A DNA stretch of 8,057 nucleotides from Phycisphaera sp. (GTDB lineage Bacteria > Planctomycetota > Phycisphaerae > Phycisphaerales > Phycisphaeraceae), in contig JARFRI010000314.1 in NCBI GenBank assembly GCA_029287335.1, positions 1 through 8,057 of the forward strand, read 5' to 3'. This document shows positions 1 through 5,718 of this stretch, piece after piece. Position numbers and translations under genes: made by a program. A model generated the notes under the pieces. The model searched no databases. It saw only the letters and a list, made by a program, of their open reading frames with translations, and was not told the origin of the DNA. Position 1 is the first letter of the stretch, and each line of letters opens with the position of its first letter.

Positions 1-228
1 ATCCGAGCGTTCGCCATCTCCATGCCCGCCGGCACGCTGATCTTCATCAGCGCCCCGTTCTTCCTCTACTTCGGCACCCTCGAACTGCCGCAAACCCTTG
101 ACGAAAGCATCCAATCCGGTGCATGGATCCTGCACCTGGCGATCGCAGAGCTGTGGATCCGCCATAAACGTTTTGTTCAGAAACCCAAACCCTCCCTCGA
201 AAGGAAACAACATGCGTACTCTCTCTAA
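1..228 (+). CDS. C-terminal end of an unrecognised membrane protein (5' end outside window)
   Basis: The frame is open from the first base and stops with TAA at 226-228, so this is the last 75 codons of a gene that begins upstream. Its codons mostly end in G or C, like those of the clearly real genes here, which supports coding. A hydrophobic stretch (TLIFISAPFFLYFG) and a second amphipathic one (SGAWILHLAIAELWIRH) are followed by a short basic tail, which suggests an integral membrane protein ending in the cytoplasm. I do not recognise the family. An internal ATG at 22 could give a 68-aa product, but the frame continues in good codon use upstream of it, so a truncated longer gene is more likely. 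Its end overlaps the next gene by 17 nt, so the two are probably cotranscribed. Confidence 0.55.
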   Translation: MRAFAISMPAGTLIFISAPFFLYFGTLELPQTLDESIQSGAWILHLAIAELWIRHKRFVQKPKPSLERKQHAYSL

Positions 229-739
229 ACTCGTGCTCCTCTTGTTCACGGGCATCCTCCTCACTGGCTGCGCTGCCCACAACTACGACTTTGCCAATGC
301 ACCCAACGGCCCCGAGCGCATCATCCAACTCGTTGAAGGCCTTGATCGGCTGAACGCTCAGGAGAACCCTGAGGAACAGGAGCTCTACGACGTCAGCTTC
401 GCTCCTCTCATTCATAATCGATTGCATGTGTTCGCCGAGACCGAAGATGAAGACTTGCCCGCGGCGTACATCGAGTCAGAATTTGAAACATGCCTTCCCC
501 TCTTTGCCTTTGTTAGCGGCACAGTGAGTCAATATGACGAGAGCCAACGACTGTTGACGCGTAACGAAATCGACTCCAGCCTGTGGGGTGCCTTCCGTGA
601 AGAACGCGAGATCGTCGCCACGCCAGTCGGCCATCGAGAGAAGACTCGCCACACGGTTCTTTGGCTGATCAGTTGGTGGGATGATGAGATATGGCACCCG
701 CAAGACGAGTTGGCGTTCAGACGCACAGCCATTGAATGA
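212..739 (+). CDS. Small predicted lipoprotein of unknown function (175 aa)
   Basis: The protein starts with a typical lipoprotein signal: basic residues (MRTLSK), a hydrophobic core and the lipobox L17-T18-G19-C20. It should be cleaved before C20, lipidated and anchored in a membrane facing the periplasm. I chose the ATG at 212 because an AAAGGA sequence lies just upstream and because translation from the earlier ATG at 98 would bury the signal peptide. The mature part is acidic, with runs such as ETEDEDLP, and has a Trp-rich stretch near the end (LWLISWWDDEIW). It contains one further Cys and no motif I recognise. The gene overlaps the end of the preceding membrane-protein gene by 17 nt and is followed by an intrinsic terminator, so it is the last gene of its transcript. 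Function unknown; only the lipoprotein call is firm. Confidence 0.75.
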   Translation: MRTLSKLVLLLFTGILLTGCAAHNYDFANAPNGPERIIQLVEGLDRLNAQENPEEQELYDVSFAPLIHNRLHVFAETEDEDLPAAYIESEFETCLPLFAFVSGTVSQYDESQRLLTRNEIDSSLWGAFREEREIVATPVGHREKTRHTVLWLISWWDDEIWHPQDELAFRRTAIE

Positions 740-750
740 CCGCAAATATA

Positions 751-779
751 AAAACAGCCTCACCTTGGGGCGTTTTTTT
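751..779 (+). terminator. Rho-independent terminator of the lipoprotein transcript
   Basis: A GCCTC/GGGGC stem (one G-T pair) with an ACCTT loop is flanked by AAAAC on the left and GTTTTTTT on the right. The flanks pair and extend the stem past one bulged A, and the run of seven T forms the release tract. It lies 12 nt after the lipoprotein stop codon. Confidence 0.75.
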
Positions 780-782
780 GTT

Positions 783-803
783 AAGCCGGTTCGAGTCCGG
801 CTT
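783..803 (+). repeat. Hairpin resembling a tRNA T-arm (possible tRNA 3' fragment or att scar)
   Basis: A perfect 7-bp stem (AAGCCGG with CCGGCTT) encloses the loop TTCGAGT. Stem plus loop match the canonical T-arm of a tRNA gene: five base pairs (GCCGG/CCGGC) around a TTCRANY loop. No D-arm, anticodon arm or matching 5' acceptor strand is present upstream, where the terminator lies, and no CCA follows at the expected distance, so this is not a complete tRNA gene. It could be the duplicated 3' part of a tRNA left by an integrating element, or an unrelated hairpin. Only the hairpin itself is seen directly. Confidence 0.4.
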
Positions 804-852
804 TGTGCAACTCCCCCACACGTACCCGTAACGAACCACTTAACAGTTGAGC

Positions 853-878
853 TAGGTGCTTGGTATTGCAAGCACTTA
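853..878. repeat. Imperfect inverted repeat (10-bp stem, 6-nt loop)
   Basis: TAGGTGCTTG pairs with CAAGCACTTA with one G-T pair, around the loop GTATTG. There is no T-tract on the right side, so it is not an obvious terminator. A CACTTAA sequence inside the right arm also occurs at 837-843. It lies in the gene-poor stretch between the lipoprotein terminator and the helix-turn-helix fragment. Role unknown. Confidence 0.4.
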
Positions 879-902
879 AGTCAATCCCGGACCATCCTAG
901 CC

Positions 903-1103
903 CTGCCCTGGAAGGGCATAAATCAGGTCCAGAAGCCCACCACTAAGCCCCAAAGTGTTAAGGGCGATCCGAAGGCTCGCGCTCGCCAACTCCAAGCGAT
1001 GCTCGACTCCGGCGAGGTCACGAATAGGGCGGAACTGGCCCGGCACCTAGGCCGGAGTCGGGCACGGATTACGCAGATTTTAAACAGGCTCAATCGTGAC
1101 TAA
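903..1103 (+). pseudogene. Helix-turn-helix fragment, probable remnant of a recombinase or DNA-binding protein
   Basis: The frame ending at 1103 encodes a basic tail (KGDPKARARQLQAML) followed by a clear helix-turn-helix: NRAELARHLGRSRARITQIL. The first helix is RAELARHL, the turn carries Gly, and SRARITQIL is the recognition helix. Similar tails (RAELAR..GVSRARVTQIL) occur, as I recall, at the C-termini of recombinases and in small DNA-binding proteins of planctomycetes. No ATG, GTG or TTG in this frame gives a sensible start: the only close one is the ATG at 999, which would leave 34 aa and cut off the basic region. The open frame extends further left through the hairpins and the lipoprotein terminator, which argues against an intact gene. 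I therefore read it as an N-terminally truncated remnant. The left boundary is approximate. A live gene with an unusual start such as CTG at 903 cannot be excluded. Confidence 0.45.
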
Positions 1104-1194
1104 TGCCCGCGTCATCATCGCTGCTATTTGCTGTCATACAACCAATATAAAACTCAGATATAGGCAGAGCTTTATGACAATCTGTTTATATAAA
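1104..1194. other. AT-rich intergenic spacer, no gene seen
   Basis: This short spacer is richer in A and T than its surroundings. I see no open frame with a start and ribosome site on either strand, no RNA gene and no promoter with sensible spacing. It separates the helix-turn-helix remnant from the terminator of the convergent barrel gene. Confidence 0.4.
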
Positions 1195-1218
1195 ACACCG
1201 CGTTGCGAAACGCGGTGT
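1195..1218 (-). terminator. Rho-independent terminator of the outer-membrane barrel gene
   Basis: ACACCGCGTT and AACGCGGTGT form a perfect 10-bp stem around a four-base loop (GCGA on the plus strand, TCGC on the minus strand). On the minus strand the stem runs into TTTTATATAAA, a T-rich release tract. It begins 28 nt after the end of the minus-strand gene. On the plus strand no T-tract follows, so it acts mainly in the minus direction. Confidence 0.8.
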
Positions 1219-1246
1219 GAGGAGGTCTACTTAACTCGCAAGTGAT

Positions 1247-2176
1247 TCAGAAACTGTACACCGCAGACAGTGTCAATCGTTCGCCGAAGAGTTGGCTGTT
1301 GTCGGTCAGCGGGAACTCGTAGGCGGCACGGATGTCGATGTTGTCGAGGATGCGGAACGCGCCGCCGATCCCCATGGTGACGACGTCTTCGCTCTCTCCG
1401 CCGCCAAGATTGGCGACATCGACACCGCTAAAGGGGACGGCGACGGTTCCTTCGTCCACGGTGTGGTAGCCGTTGAACTCGACAACCGGGCTGAACCATT
1501 CGCAGACGTAGTAGTCGGCGTGGATATGCCAGGAGATCGTTTCGGAGTCGCCGAGGGATGACTCGGATGCGGTGGGGATGAAGTAGTTGAAGGTCCCGCC
1601 GATATGCAGCTTATCAAAGCCTTTGTCGCCGGAGACCCAGAGGCGGAGGATCTCGTCGTCTTGCAGGACTGAAGAGTCACCGAGGTCGAGTTGGTAGCCC
1701 ACGCCGGCGGAGAGGTAAAGCTCTTGTTCGATGTCTCGGTAAAAGTTGTACTTGAGTCCTGCGGCAATATCCATCCAGCCGTCATCGTTGACGACCGAGT
1801 CATCGAACCAGGCGTAGCCATCCTTGTAGGCGACGAACTGGAGGCGGTCGGTCAGGGCGAGACGAACCTGGACGGCGGCGACCTGAACATCGCCGCCGAG
1901 ACCGCCGTTGGCGACGCCGTCATTGTCGAAATCGTGGAAGAGGTACCAAGCCCGGACGTCGGACGTGATGAACGAGTTCTCGTGGTAGTAGGGTGAGGTG
2001 ATCGGGTGAACGAACTGCTGCTCTTCGGGTACAGAGGCCATCTCTGCATCTGGTTCACCGAACAGGATGAAATCGGCGTACTGAGCCTGTGTTGGTAAGG
2101 CGGCCAATAGGGTCAGCGTGAGCAGGCCTGATTTCGCGGTGGGGAGAAGAGGCAGTCGATTTTTGTAGCGAAACAT
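1247..2176 (-). CDS. Exported outer-membrane beta-barrel protein, putative porin or transporter-like (309 aa)
   Basis: The N-terminus is a classic Sec signal: basic residues (RYKNR, K15), the hydrophobic core LLTLTLLAAL and a likely cleavage after T29-Q30-A31. The mature part alternates polar and hydrophobic residues in many short strands, such as LYLSAGVGYQLDL and LHIGGTFNYFIP, separated by Asp/Gly-rich turns. It ends in LTLSAVYSF, a terminal aromatic residue as in the beta-signal recognised by the BAM complex. An early segment, RAWYLFHDFDNDGVANGG, looks like a conserved family block, but I cannot name the family. Proteins of this size and style are usually annotated as transporter-like or MetA-pathway barrels. 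I chose the ATG at 2176 because AAAGGA lies 6 nt upstream and the signal peptide follows directly; a longer frame to 2287 would mask the signal. The gene is divergent from the oxidase operon and shares its control region. The substrate is unknown. Confidence 0.75.
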   Translation of the reverse strand: MFRYKNRLPLLPTAKSGLLTLTLLAALPTQAQYADFILFGEPDAEMASVPEEQQFVHPITSPYYHENSFITSDVRAWYLFHDFDNDGVANGGLGGDVQVAAVQVRLALTDRLQFVAYKDGYAWFDDSVVNDDGWMDIAAGLKYNFYRDIEQELYLSAGVGYQLDLGDSSVLQDDEILRLWVSGDKGFDKLHIGGTFNYFIPTASESSLGDSETISWHIHADYYVCEWFSPVVEFNGYHTVDEGTVAVPFSGVDVANLGGGESEDVVTMGIGGAFRILDNIDIRAAYEFPLTDNSQLFGERLTLSAVYSF

Positions 2177-2234
2177 GCTGGATCCTTTCGTGGAGCGGTG
2201 GGGCCCAATCCCGGCACTCGGGATGGGCCATTGT

Positions 2235-2248
2235 CTGATTGCCATCAA
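2235..2248. promoter_or_regulatory. FNR/ANR/FixK-type binding site
   Basis: The sequence CTGATTGCCATCAA matches the FNR-family consensus TTGAT-N4-ATCAA at nine of ten conserved positions. Regulators of this family (FNR, ANR, FixK) commonly control cbb3 oxidase genes in response to low oxygen. The box lies between the divergent barrel gene and ccoNO. Its centre (about 2241.5) is roughly 57-60 bp upstream of the predicted ccoNO start site and coincides with the predicted start site of the barrel gene. No regulator gene is in the window, so the binding protein is inferred. Confidence 0.6.
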
Positions 2249-2276
2249 TATAATCAGATGAGTTGACAAAAGCCAA
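2247..2276 (-). promoter_or_regulatory. Predicted promoter of the outer-membrane barrel gene
   Basis: On the minus strand TTGGCT (plus positions 2271-2276) is followed after 18 nt by TATATT (2247-2252), five of six matches to TATAAT. The start site would be near 2240, leaving a leader of about 64 nt. The -10 and start site overlap the FNR-type box, so binding there would be expected to block this promoter. The prediction rests on hexamer matches only. Confidence 0.35.
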
Positions 2277-2293
2277 TAAAAAGACAATTATAT
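2263..2293 (+). promoter_or_regulatory. Predicted sigma70-like promoter of the cco operon
   Basis: A perfect -35 hexamer TTGACA (2263-2268) is followed after 17 nt by AATTAT (2286-2291), four of six matches to TATAAT. A slightly later alternative is TTATAT at 2288-2293. Transcription would start near 2298-2300, leaving a leader of about 110 nt before ccoNO. The promoter lies downstream of the FNR-type box. The -10 is weak, which would fit dependence on an activator. Confidence 0.45.
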
Positions 2294-2394
2294 CTTTTTA
2301 TTGTTACCCACCTACTCAGCCGATCCTGGTGCTGGCTGGAGGGACCTTGGGCGTTGATCAACTTCCCACTCATTGGGAAATATCAATCAGACGC

Positions 2395-2399
2395 AGGAG
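2395..2399 (+). promoter_or_regulatory. Ribosome binding site that fixes the ccoNO start
   Basis: AGGAG lies 9 nt before the ATG at 2409. It favours this ATG over an in-frame TTG at 2373, which has no comparable site, and over the later ATG at 2421. Confidence 0.6.
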
Positions 2400-2408
2400 T
2401 CGACAGCG

Positions 2409-4808
2409 ATGCAAGCAGTAATGACAGGGACAGCCGGCGACGCAGGTCCGTCCAAACTCGAATCGTTCTCTTACAACGATGCGGTTGTCCGCAAGTTCCT
2501 CTGGGCGATGGTGATCTGGGCGCTGACCGCCTTCTTGGTCGGCATCATCCTGGCGATCCAGTTGCCGTTCCCAACGATCCCGGGCACGAAGATCCCGACC
2601 AACTTCGGCTTGGAGTGGTTCACTTTCGGCCGGCTGCGCCCGCTGCACACCAACGCGGCGATCTTTGCCTTTGCGGGTAACGCCATCTTCGCTGGCGTGT
2701 ACTACTCGACCCAACGCTTATGCAAGGCCCGGATGTGGAGCGACAAACTCAGCAGTCTGCATTTCTGGAGTTGGCAACTGGTCATCGTCAGCGCGGCGAT
2801 CACGCTGCCGATGGGCGTGACGCAGTCCAAGGAGTATGCCGAGCTTGAATGGCCGATCGACATCCTGATCGCGGTGAGTTGGCTGGGCCTGTTCGGGGTC
2901 AACTTCTTTATGACGCTGATCCGTCGGCGTGAACGACACATGTATGTCGCGCTGTGGTTCTATATCGCAACGATCGTCACGGTCACGATCCTGCACGTCT
3001 TCAATAACCTCGTGATCCCCGTCCTCAGCGGGACGATGATTAAGAGCTACCCGATCTATGCGGGCGTGCAGGACGCGTTCATGCAGTGGTGGTACGGGCA
3101 CAACGCGGTGGCGTTTTTCCTGACGACGCCGTTCCTCGGGCTGATGTATTACTTCCTGCCCAAGCAGGCCGAGCGCCCGGTTTTCTCGTACCGCCTGTCG
3201 ATCGTACACTTTTGGTCGCTCGTGTTTATCTACATCTGGGCCGGTCCGCACCACCTGCAGTACACCGCGCTGCCAGACTGGGCGGCGTCGCTGGGCATGG
3301 TCTTCTCCCTCATGCTCTGGATGCCGAGCTGGGGCGGGATGATCAACTTCCTCCTGACCCTTCGCGGTGCCTGGCACAAGGTCGCCTCCGATCCGATTCT
3401 CAAGTTCTTCATCATCGCCACCACGTTCTATGGCATGGCAACGTTTGAAGGCCCAATGCTTTCCATTAAATCCGTCAACGCGCTGTCGCACTACACCGAC
3501 TGGACCATCGCACACGTCCATTCCGGCGCGCTGGGCTGGAACGGTTTCCTCGCCTTCGGCATGGCGTACTTTCTCGCGCCGCGACTTTTTCAGGCCAAAC
3601 TGCACTCGGTGAAGCTCGCCAACATGCACTTCTGGCTGGCGACGTTTGGCATCCTGCTCTACATCATCCCGATCTACGTCGCGGGCATCACGCAAGGCCT
3701 GATGTGGCGCGGCATGACCGAAACGGGGTCACTTGCCTATCCCGACTTTGTTGAGACCGTCCGCCAACTCATCCCGATGTATGTCCTGCGGATTTTTGGT
3801 GGCCTGGCCTATATGGCCGGTGCGATCATCGGTGCGTACAACCTTTACAAGACATGGAAGGCGCGCCCCGCGACGTATGACGAGCCTGTCCATCAGGCAC
3901 CAGCGCTAAGCAAGGACTACGACGGCGACGCCAAGCGCCCCGCCCCGACGATCGACGGCGTCACCGACACCGCCAAGCGACTCAACGTCTGGGCAACAGG
4001 TTGGTGGCACCGCAAGTGGGAACGCCTGCCGATGAAGTTCACGGTGTACGTAATCATCGCGGTGGTCGTGGCGTCGTTGTTCGAGATCATCCCAACGTTT
4101 GTGATTCGCTCGAACGTGCCAACGATCGACACGGTCAAGCCTTACACGCCGCTGGAGTTGGCGGGCCGCGACATCTATATCGCCGAGGGCTGCTACAACT
4201 GCCACAGCCAGATGATCCGCCCGATCCTTGCGGAGGTCGATCGCTACGGCGACTACTCCAAGCCCGGTGAATCAGTCTACGACCACCCGTTCCAGTGGGG
4301 CAGCCGACGTATCGGACCTGACCTCGCGAGGGAGGGTGGCAAGCAGTCTGACCTTTGGCACTACCTGCATTTCCAGAAGCCTGCCGAGATGGTGCCAGGC
4401 TCGATCATGCCGCCTTACTCATGGCTCGAACACAAGGAGTTGGACTTCGAGTCTATCCCGGTCCGTGTCAGCGCTATTAAGTTCCTTCACCCCGGCGACA
4501 AGAACTGGGACAAGTACCTGTTCAACGACAACAAGCCCTACCCGACGGGCGATGAGGCGGTCGCGCACGCTGAAGCGCAGGCCGAAGCGATCGCCAAGTC
4601 GATCGAGGAGCAGGGCGGCCCGCAGGCCGATCAACTCGCGGACAAGCAGGTCGTCGCGGTGATCGCTTACTTGCAGCGGCTGGGGACGGACCTGACGCGC
4701 GCGCCGGAGGCACAAGAGGAGGTTACGCCGACCGAGGTGCTTGAACCCGCCGAGGCCTCGTCATCGACACCTTCGACAACCCTCGGTAGCGCGAAGGGAG
4801 GCCGCTGA
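2409..4808 (+). CDS. ccoNO: Fused cbb3 oxidase CcoN-CcoO: catalytic subunit plus monoheme cytochrome c (799 aa)
   Basis: One uninterrupted frame encodes both core subunits of cbb3 cytochrome c oxidase, which reduces oxygen to water in the inner membrane and pumps protons. Residues 1 to about 485 are CcoN, a multi-helix membrane subunit. By motif comparison H80 (PLHTN) and H371 bind the low-spin heme b, H369 (HVHSGALGW) binds heme b3, H231 (WWYGHN) with H281/H282 (GPHHLQYT) bind CuB, and Y275 is the expected cross-linked tyrosine. A charged linker of about 55 residues leads into CcoO: a membrane anchor (FTVYVIIAVVVASLFEIIP) from about 544, the heme c motif C595-YN-C-H599 in the conserved block GCYNCHSQMIRP, the block YDHPFQWGSRR, and SIMPPYSWL, which carries the likely axial Met. 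The C-terminus is a polar Glu/Ser/Thr-rich tail. Most cbb3 systems encode these as two genes. The stop overlaps the ccoQ start by 1 nt. Confidence 0.96.
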   Translation: MQAVMTGTAGDAGPSKLESFSYNDAVVRKFLWAMVIWALTAFLVGIILAIQLPFPTIPGTKIPTNFGLEWFTFGRLRPLHTNAAIFAFAGNAIFAGVYYSTQRLCKARMWSDKLSSLHFWSWQLVIVSAAITLPMGVTQSKEYAELEWPIDILIAVSWLGLFGVNFFMTLIRRRERHMYVALWFYIATIVTVTILHVFNNLVIPVLSGTMIKSYPIYAGVQDAFMQWWYGHNAVAFFLTTPFLGLMYYFLPKQAERPVFSYRLSIVHFWSLVFIYIWAGPHHLQYTALPDWAASLGMVFSLMLWMPSWGGMINFLLTLRGAWHKVASDPILKFFIIATTFYGMATFEGPMLSIKSVNALSHYTDWTIAHVHSGALGWNGFLAFGMAYFLAPRLFQAKLHSVKLANMHFWLATFGILLYIIPIYVAGITQGLMWRGMTETGSLAYPDFVETVRQLIPMYVLRIFGGLAYMAGAIIGAYNLYKTWKARPATYDEPVHQAPALSKDYDGDAKRPAPTIDGVTDTAKRLNVWATGWWHRKWERLPMKFTVYVIIAVVVASLFEIIPTFVIRSNVPTIDTVKPYTPLELAGRDIYIAEGCYNCHSQMIRPILAEVDRYGDYSKPGESVYDHPFQWGSRRIGPDLAREGGKQSDLWHYLHFQKPAEMVPGSIMPPYSWLEHKELDFESIPVRVSAIKFLHPGDKNWDKYLFNDNKPYPTGDEAVAHAEAQAEAIAKSIEEQGGPQADQLADKQVVAVIAYLQRLGTDLTRAPEAQEEVTPTEVLEPAEASSSTPSTTLGSAKGGR

Positions 4809-5026
4809 TGTTTAAAGACGTGTTACGAGCGATGGATTTCACCTTGCTTTCGCAGATTGCGTTGGTCCTCTTCTTTGGCGTGTTCGTCGCGGTCGTGATC
4901 CGGACCTGGACGAGGCCCAAGCAGGAGATGGATAAACAGAGCCAGATTCCACTCAGCGATGAACCCGTTGAGCCTCGACACCCCGAAGAAAACAAGACCG
5001 CCTCGGAAGGAGCCGGCCATGAGTGA
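4808..5026 (+). CDS. ccoQ: CcoQ/FixQ-like small subunit of cbb3 oxidase (72 aa)
   Basis: The protein is short, with one membrane helix (about residues 13-31, LLSQIALVLFFGVFVAVVI) followed by a charged cytoplasmic tail (RTWTRPKQEMDKQ and further Glu/Lys-rich sequence). This is the usual architecture of CcoQ, a single-helix protein that stabilises the oxidase and the interaction of CcoP with the core. The sequence is too short and variable for a motif proof; the call rests on shape and on the position between ccoNO and ccoP. The ATG shares one base with the ccoNO stop (TGATG) and the end overlaps ccoP by 8 nt, so translation is probably coupled on both sides. Confidence 0.85.
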   Translation: MFKDVLRAMDFTLLSQIALVLFFGVFVAVVIRTWTRPKQEMDKQSQIPLSDEPVEPRHPEENKTASEGAGHE

Positions 5027-5669
5027 GCAGCAACCCAACATCAATCAGGACCACGCCCAAGCCGACGACTTCGGCCAACTGACCGGGCACAATTACGACG
5101 GTATTCAGGAATACGACAACCCCACGCCTGCTTGGTGGACATGGGTTTTTATCGTTTCGATCCTCTTCGCTGGGTGCTATATGTTCCTCACGCTGATCGC
5201 GGCAGGGGATCTTTCGCCAGAGGCGCAATACGAACGAGCGGCGGTCGCCAACCTCAAGAAGAAGTTTGGCGAGATCGGCATCCTCGAAGCAGATGCTCCG
5301 ACGATCGCGCAATACATGAACGAGCCCGAATGGCTGCAACTGGGCGAGAACGTTTTTAGGGCCAACTGCGTGACGTGTCACGGCCTGAACGCCGAAGGCA
5401 ACTCCGGACCGAACCTGACTGACGATGCGTACATTCACGTCAAGTCGATCGAAGACATCGCGACGGTCATCATAGACGGTGCGAAGGCCGGCGCGATGCC
5501 CGCGTGGGGCAACCGTTTGCACCCCAACGAGGTCGTGCTGGTGGCGTCTTATGTCGCGTCGCTACGCGGTACGAAAGCCATAGGCGGCAAGGCGGCCGAG
5601 GGCGATGTACCGCCGCCGTGGCCGGAGCAGGCGGACGAATCTTCGCCTGAGACAGAGGTGGCAGAGTAG
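5019..5669 (+). CDS. ccoP: Short single-heme CcoP, cytochrome c subunit of cbb3 oxidase (216 aa)
   Basis: The N-terminus has the CcoP signature: GHNYDGIQEYDNPTPAWW followed by a membrane helix (about residues 39-61), which anchors the protein next to CcoN. A periplasmic cytochrome c domain follows, with the heme motif C117-VT-C120-H121 (ANCVTCHG), the block SGPNLTDDAY and the axial ligand M160 (GAMPAWG). It ends with NEVVLVASYVASLRG and an acidic, Pro-rich tail. Classical CcoP is about 290-310 aa with two CXXCH motifs; this protein has only one, and the retained domain resembles the first of the two. There is no break or frameshift, so the short form looks native. The ATG at 5019 follows GGAAGGAG and starts inside the end of ccoQ (8-nt overlap). 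Electrons should reach CcoO through one CcoP heme instead of two. Confidence 0.93.
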   Translation: MSEQQPNINQDHAQADDFGQLTGHNYDGIQEYDNPTPAWWTWVFIVSILFAGCYMFLTLIAAGDLSPEAQYERAAVANLKKKFGEIGILEADAPTIAQYMNEPEWLQLGENVFRANCVTCHGLNAEGNSGPNLTDDAYIHVKSIEDIATVIIDGAKAGAMPAWGNRLHPNEVVLVASYVASLRGTKAIGGKAAEGDVPPPWPEQADESSPETEVAE

Positions 5670-5718
5670 TTTCGTCTGAGTCTGAGGGGTCTATGTCGGT
5701 AAAAAGAGTTTGACTGTC

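Noticed and set aside
47..427. 126-codon minus-strand open frame opposite the membrane protein and lipoprotein genes
   Set aside because: No signal, motif or ribosome site supports it, and the plus strand has a lipobox, ribosome site and terminator.
737..812. Complete tRNA gene ending near the T-arm-like hairpin
   Set aside because: No D-arm, anticodon arm or 5' acceptor strand pairing with TTTGTGC can be found, and the space is occupied by a terminator.
681..1103. A 140-aa gene starting at ATG 681 and ending with the helix-turn-helix
   Set aside because: It would overlap the end of the lipoprotein gene and read through the T-tract terminator and two hairpins. The N-terminal half has no protein-like character, and only the last part is convincing.
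2177..2287. Longer version of the barrel protein starting at 2287
   Set aside because: It adds 37 residues in front of a clear signal peptide and would start upstream of the predicted promoter. The ATG at 2176 has a good ribosome site.
2373..2408. Alternative TTG start for ccoNO adding 12 residues
   Set aside because: No ribosome site precedes it, while AGGAG is well placed for the ATG at 2409.
2718..3695. Long open frame of 325 codons on the minus strand inside ccoNO
   Set aside because: The translation is rich in Arg, Asp, His and Glu without hydrophobic order or motifs. It is the antisense shadow of a GC-rich gene whose heme and copper ligands are all in place.
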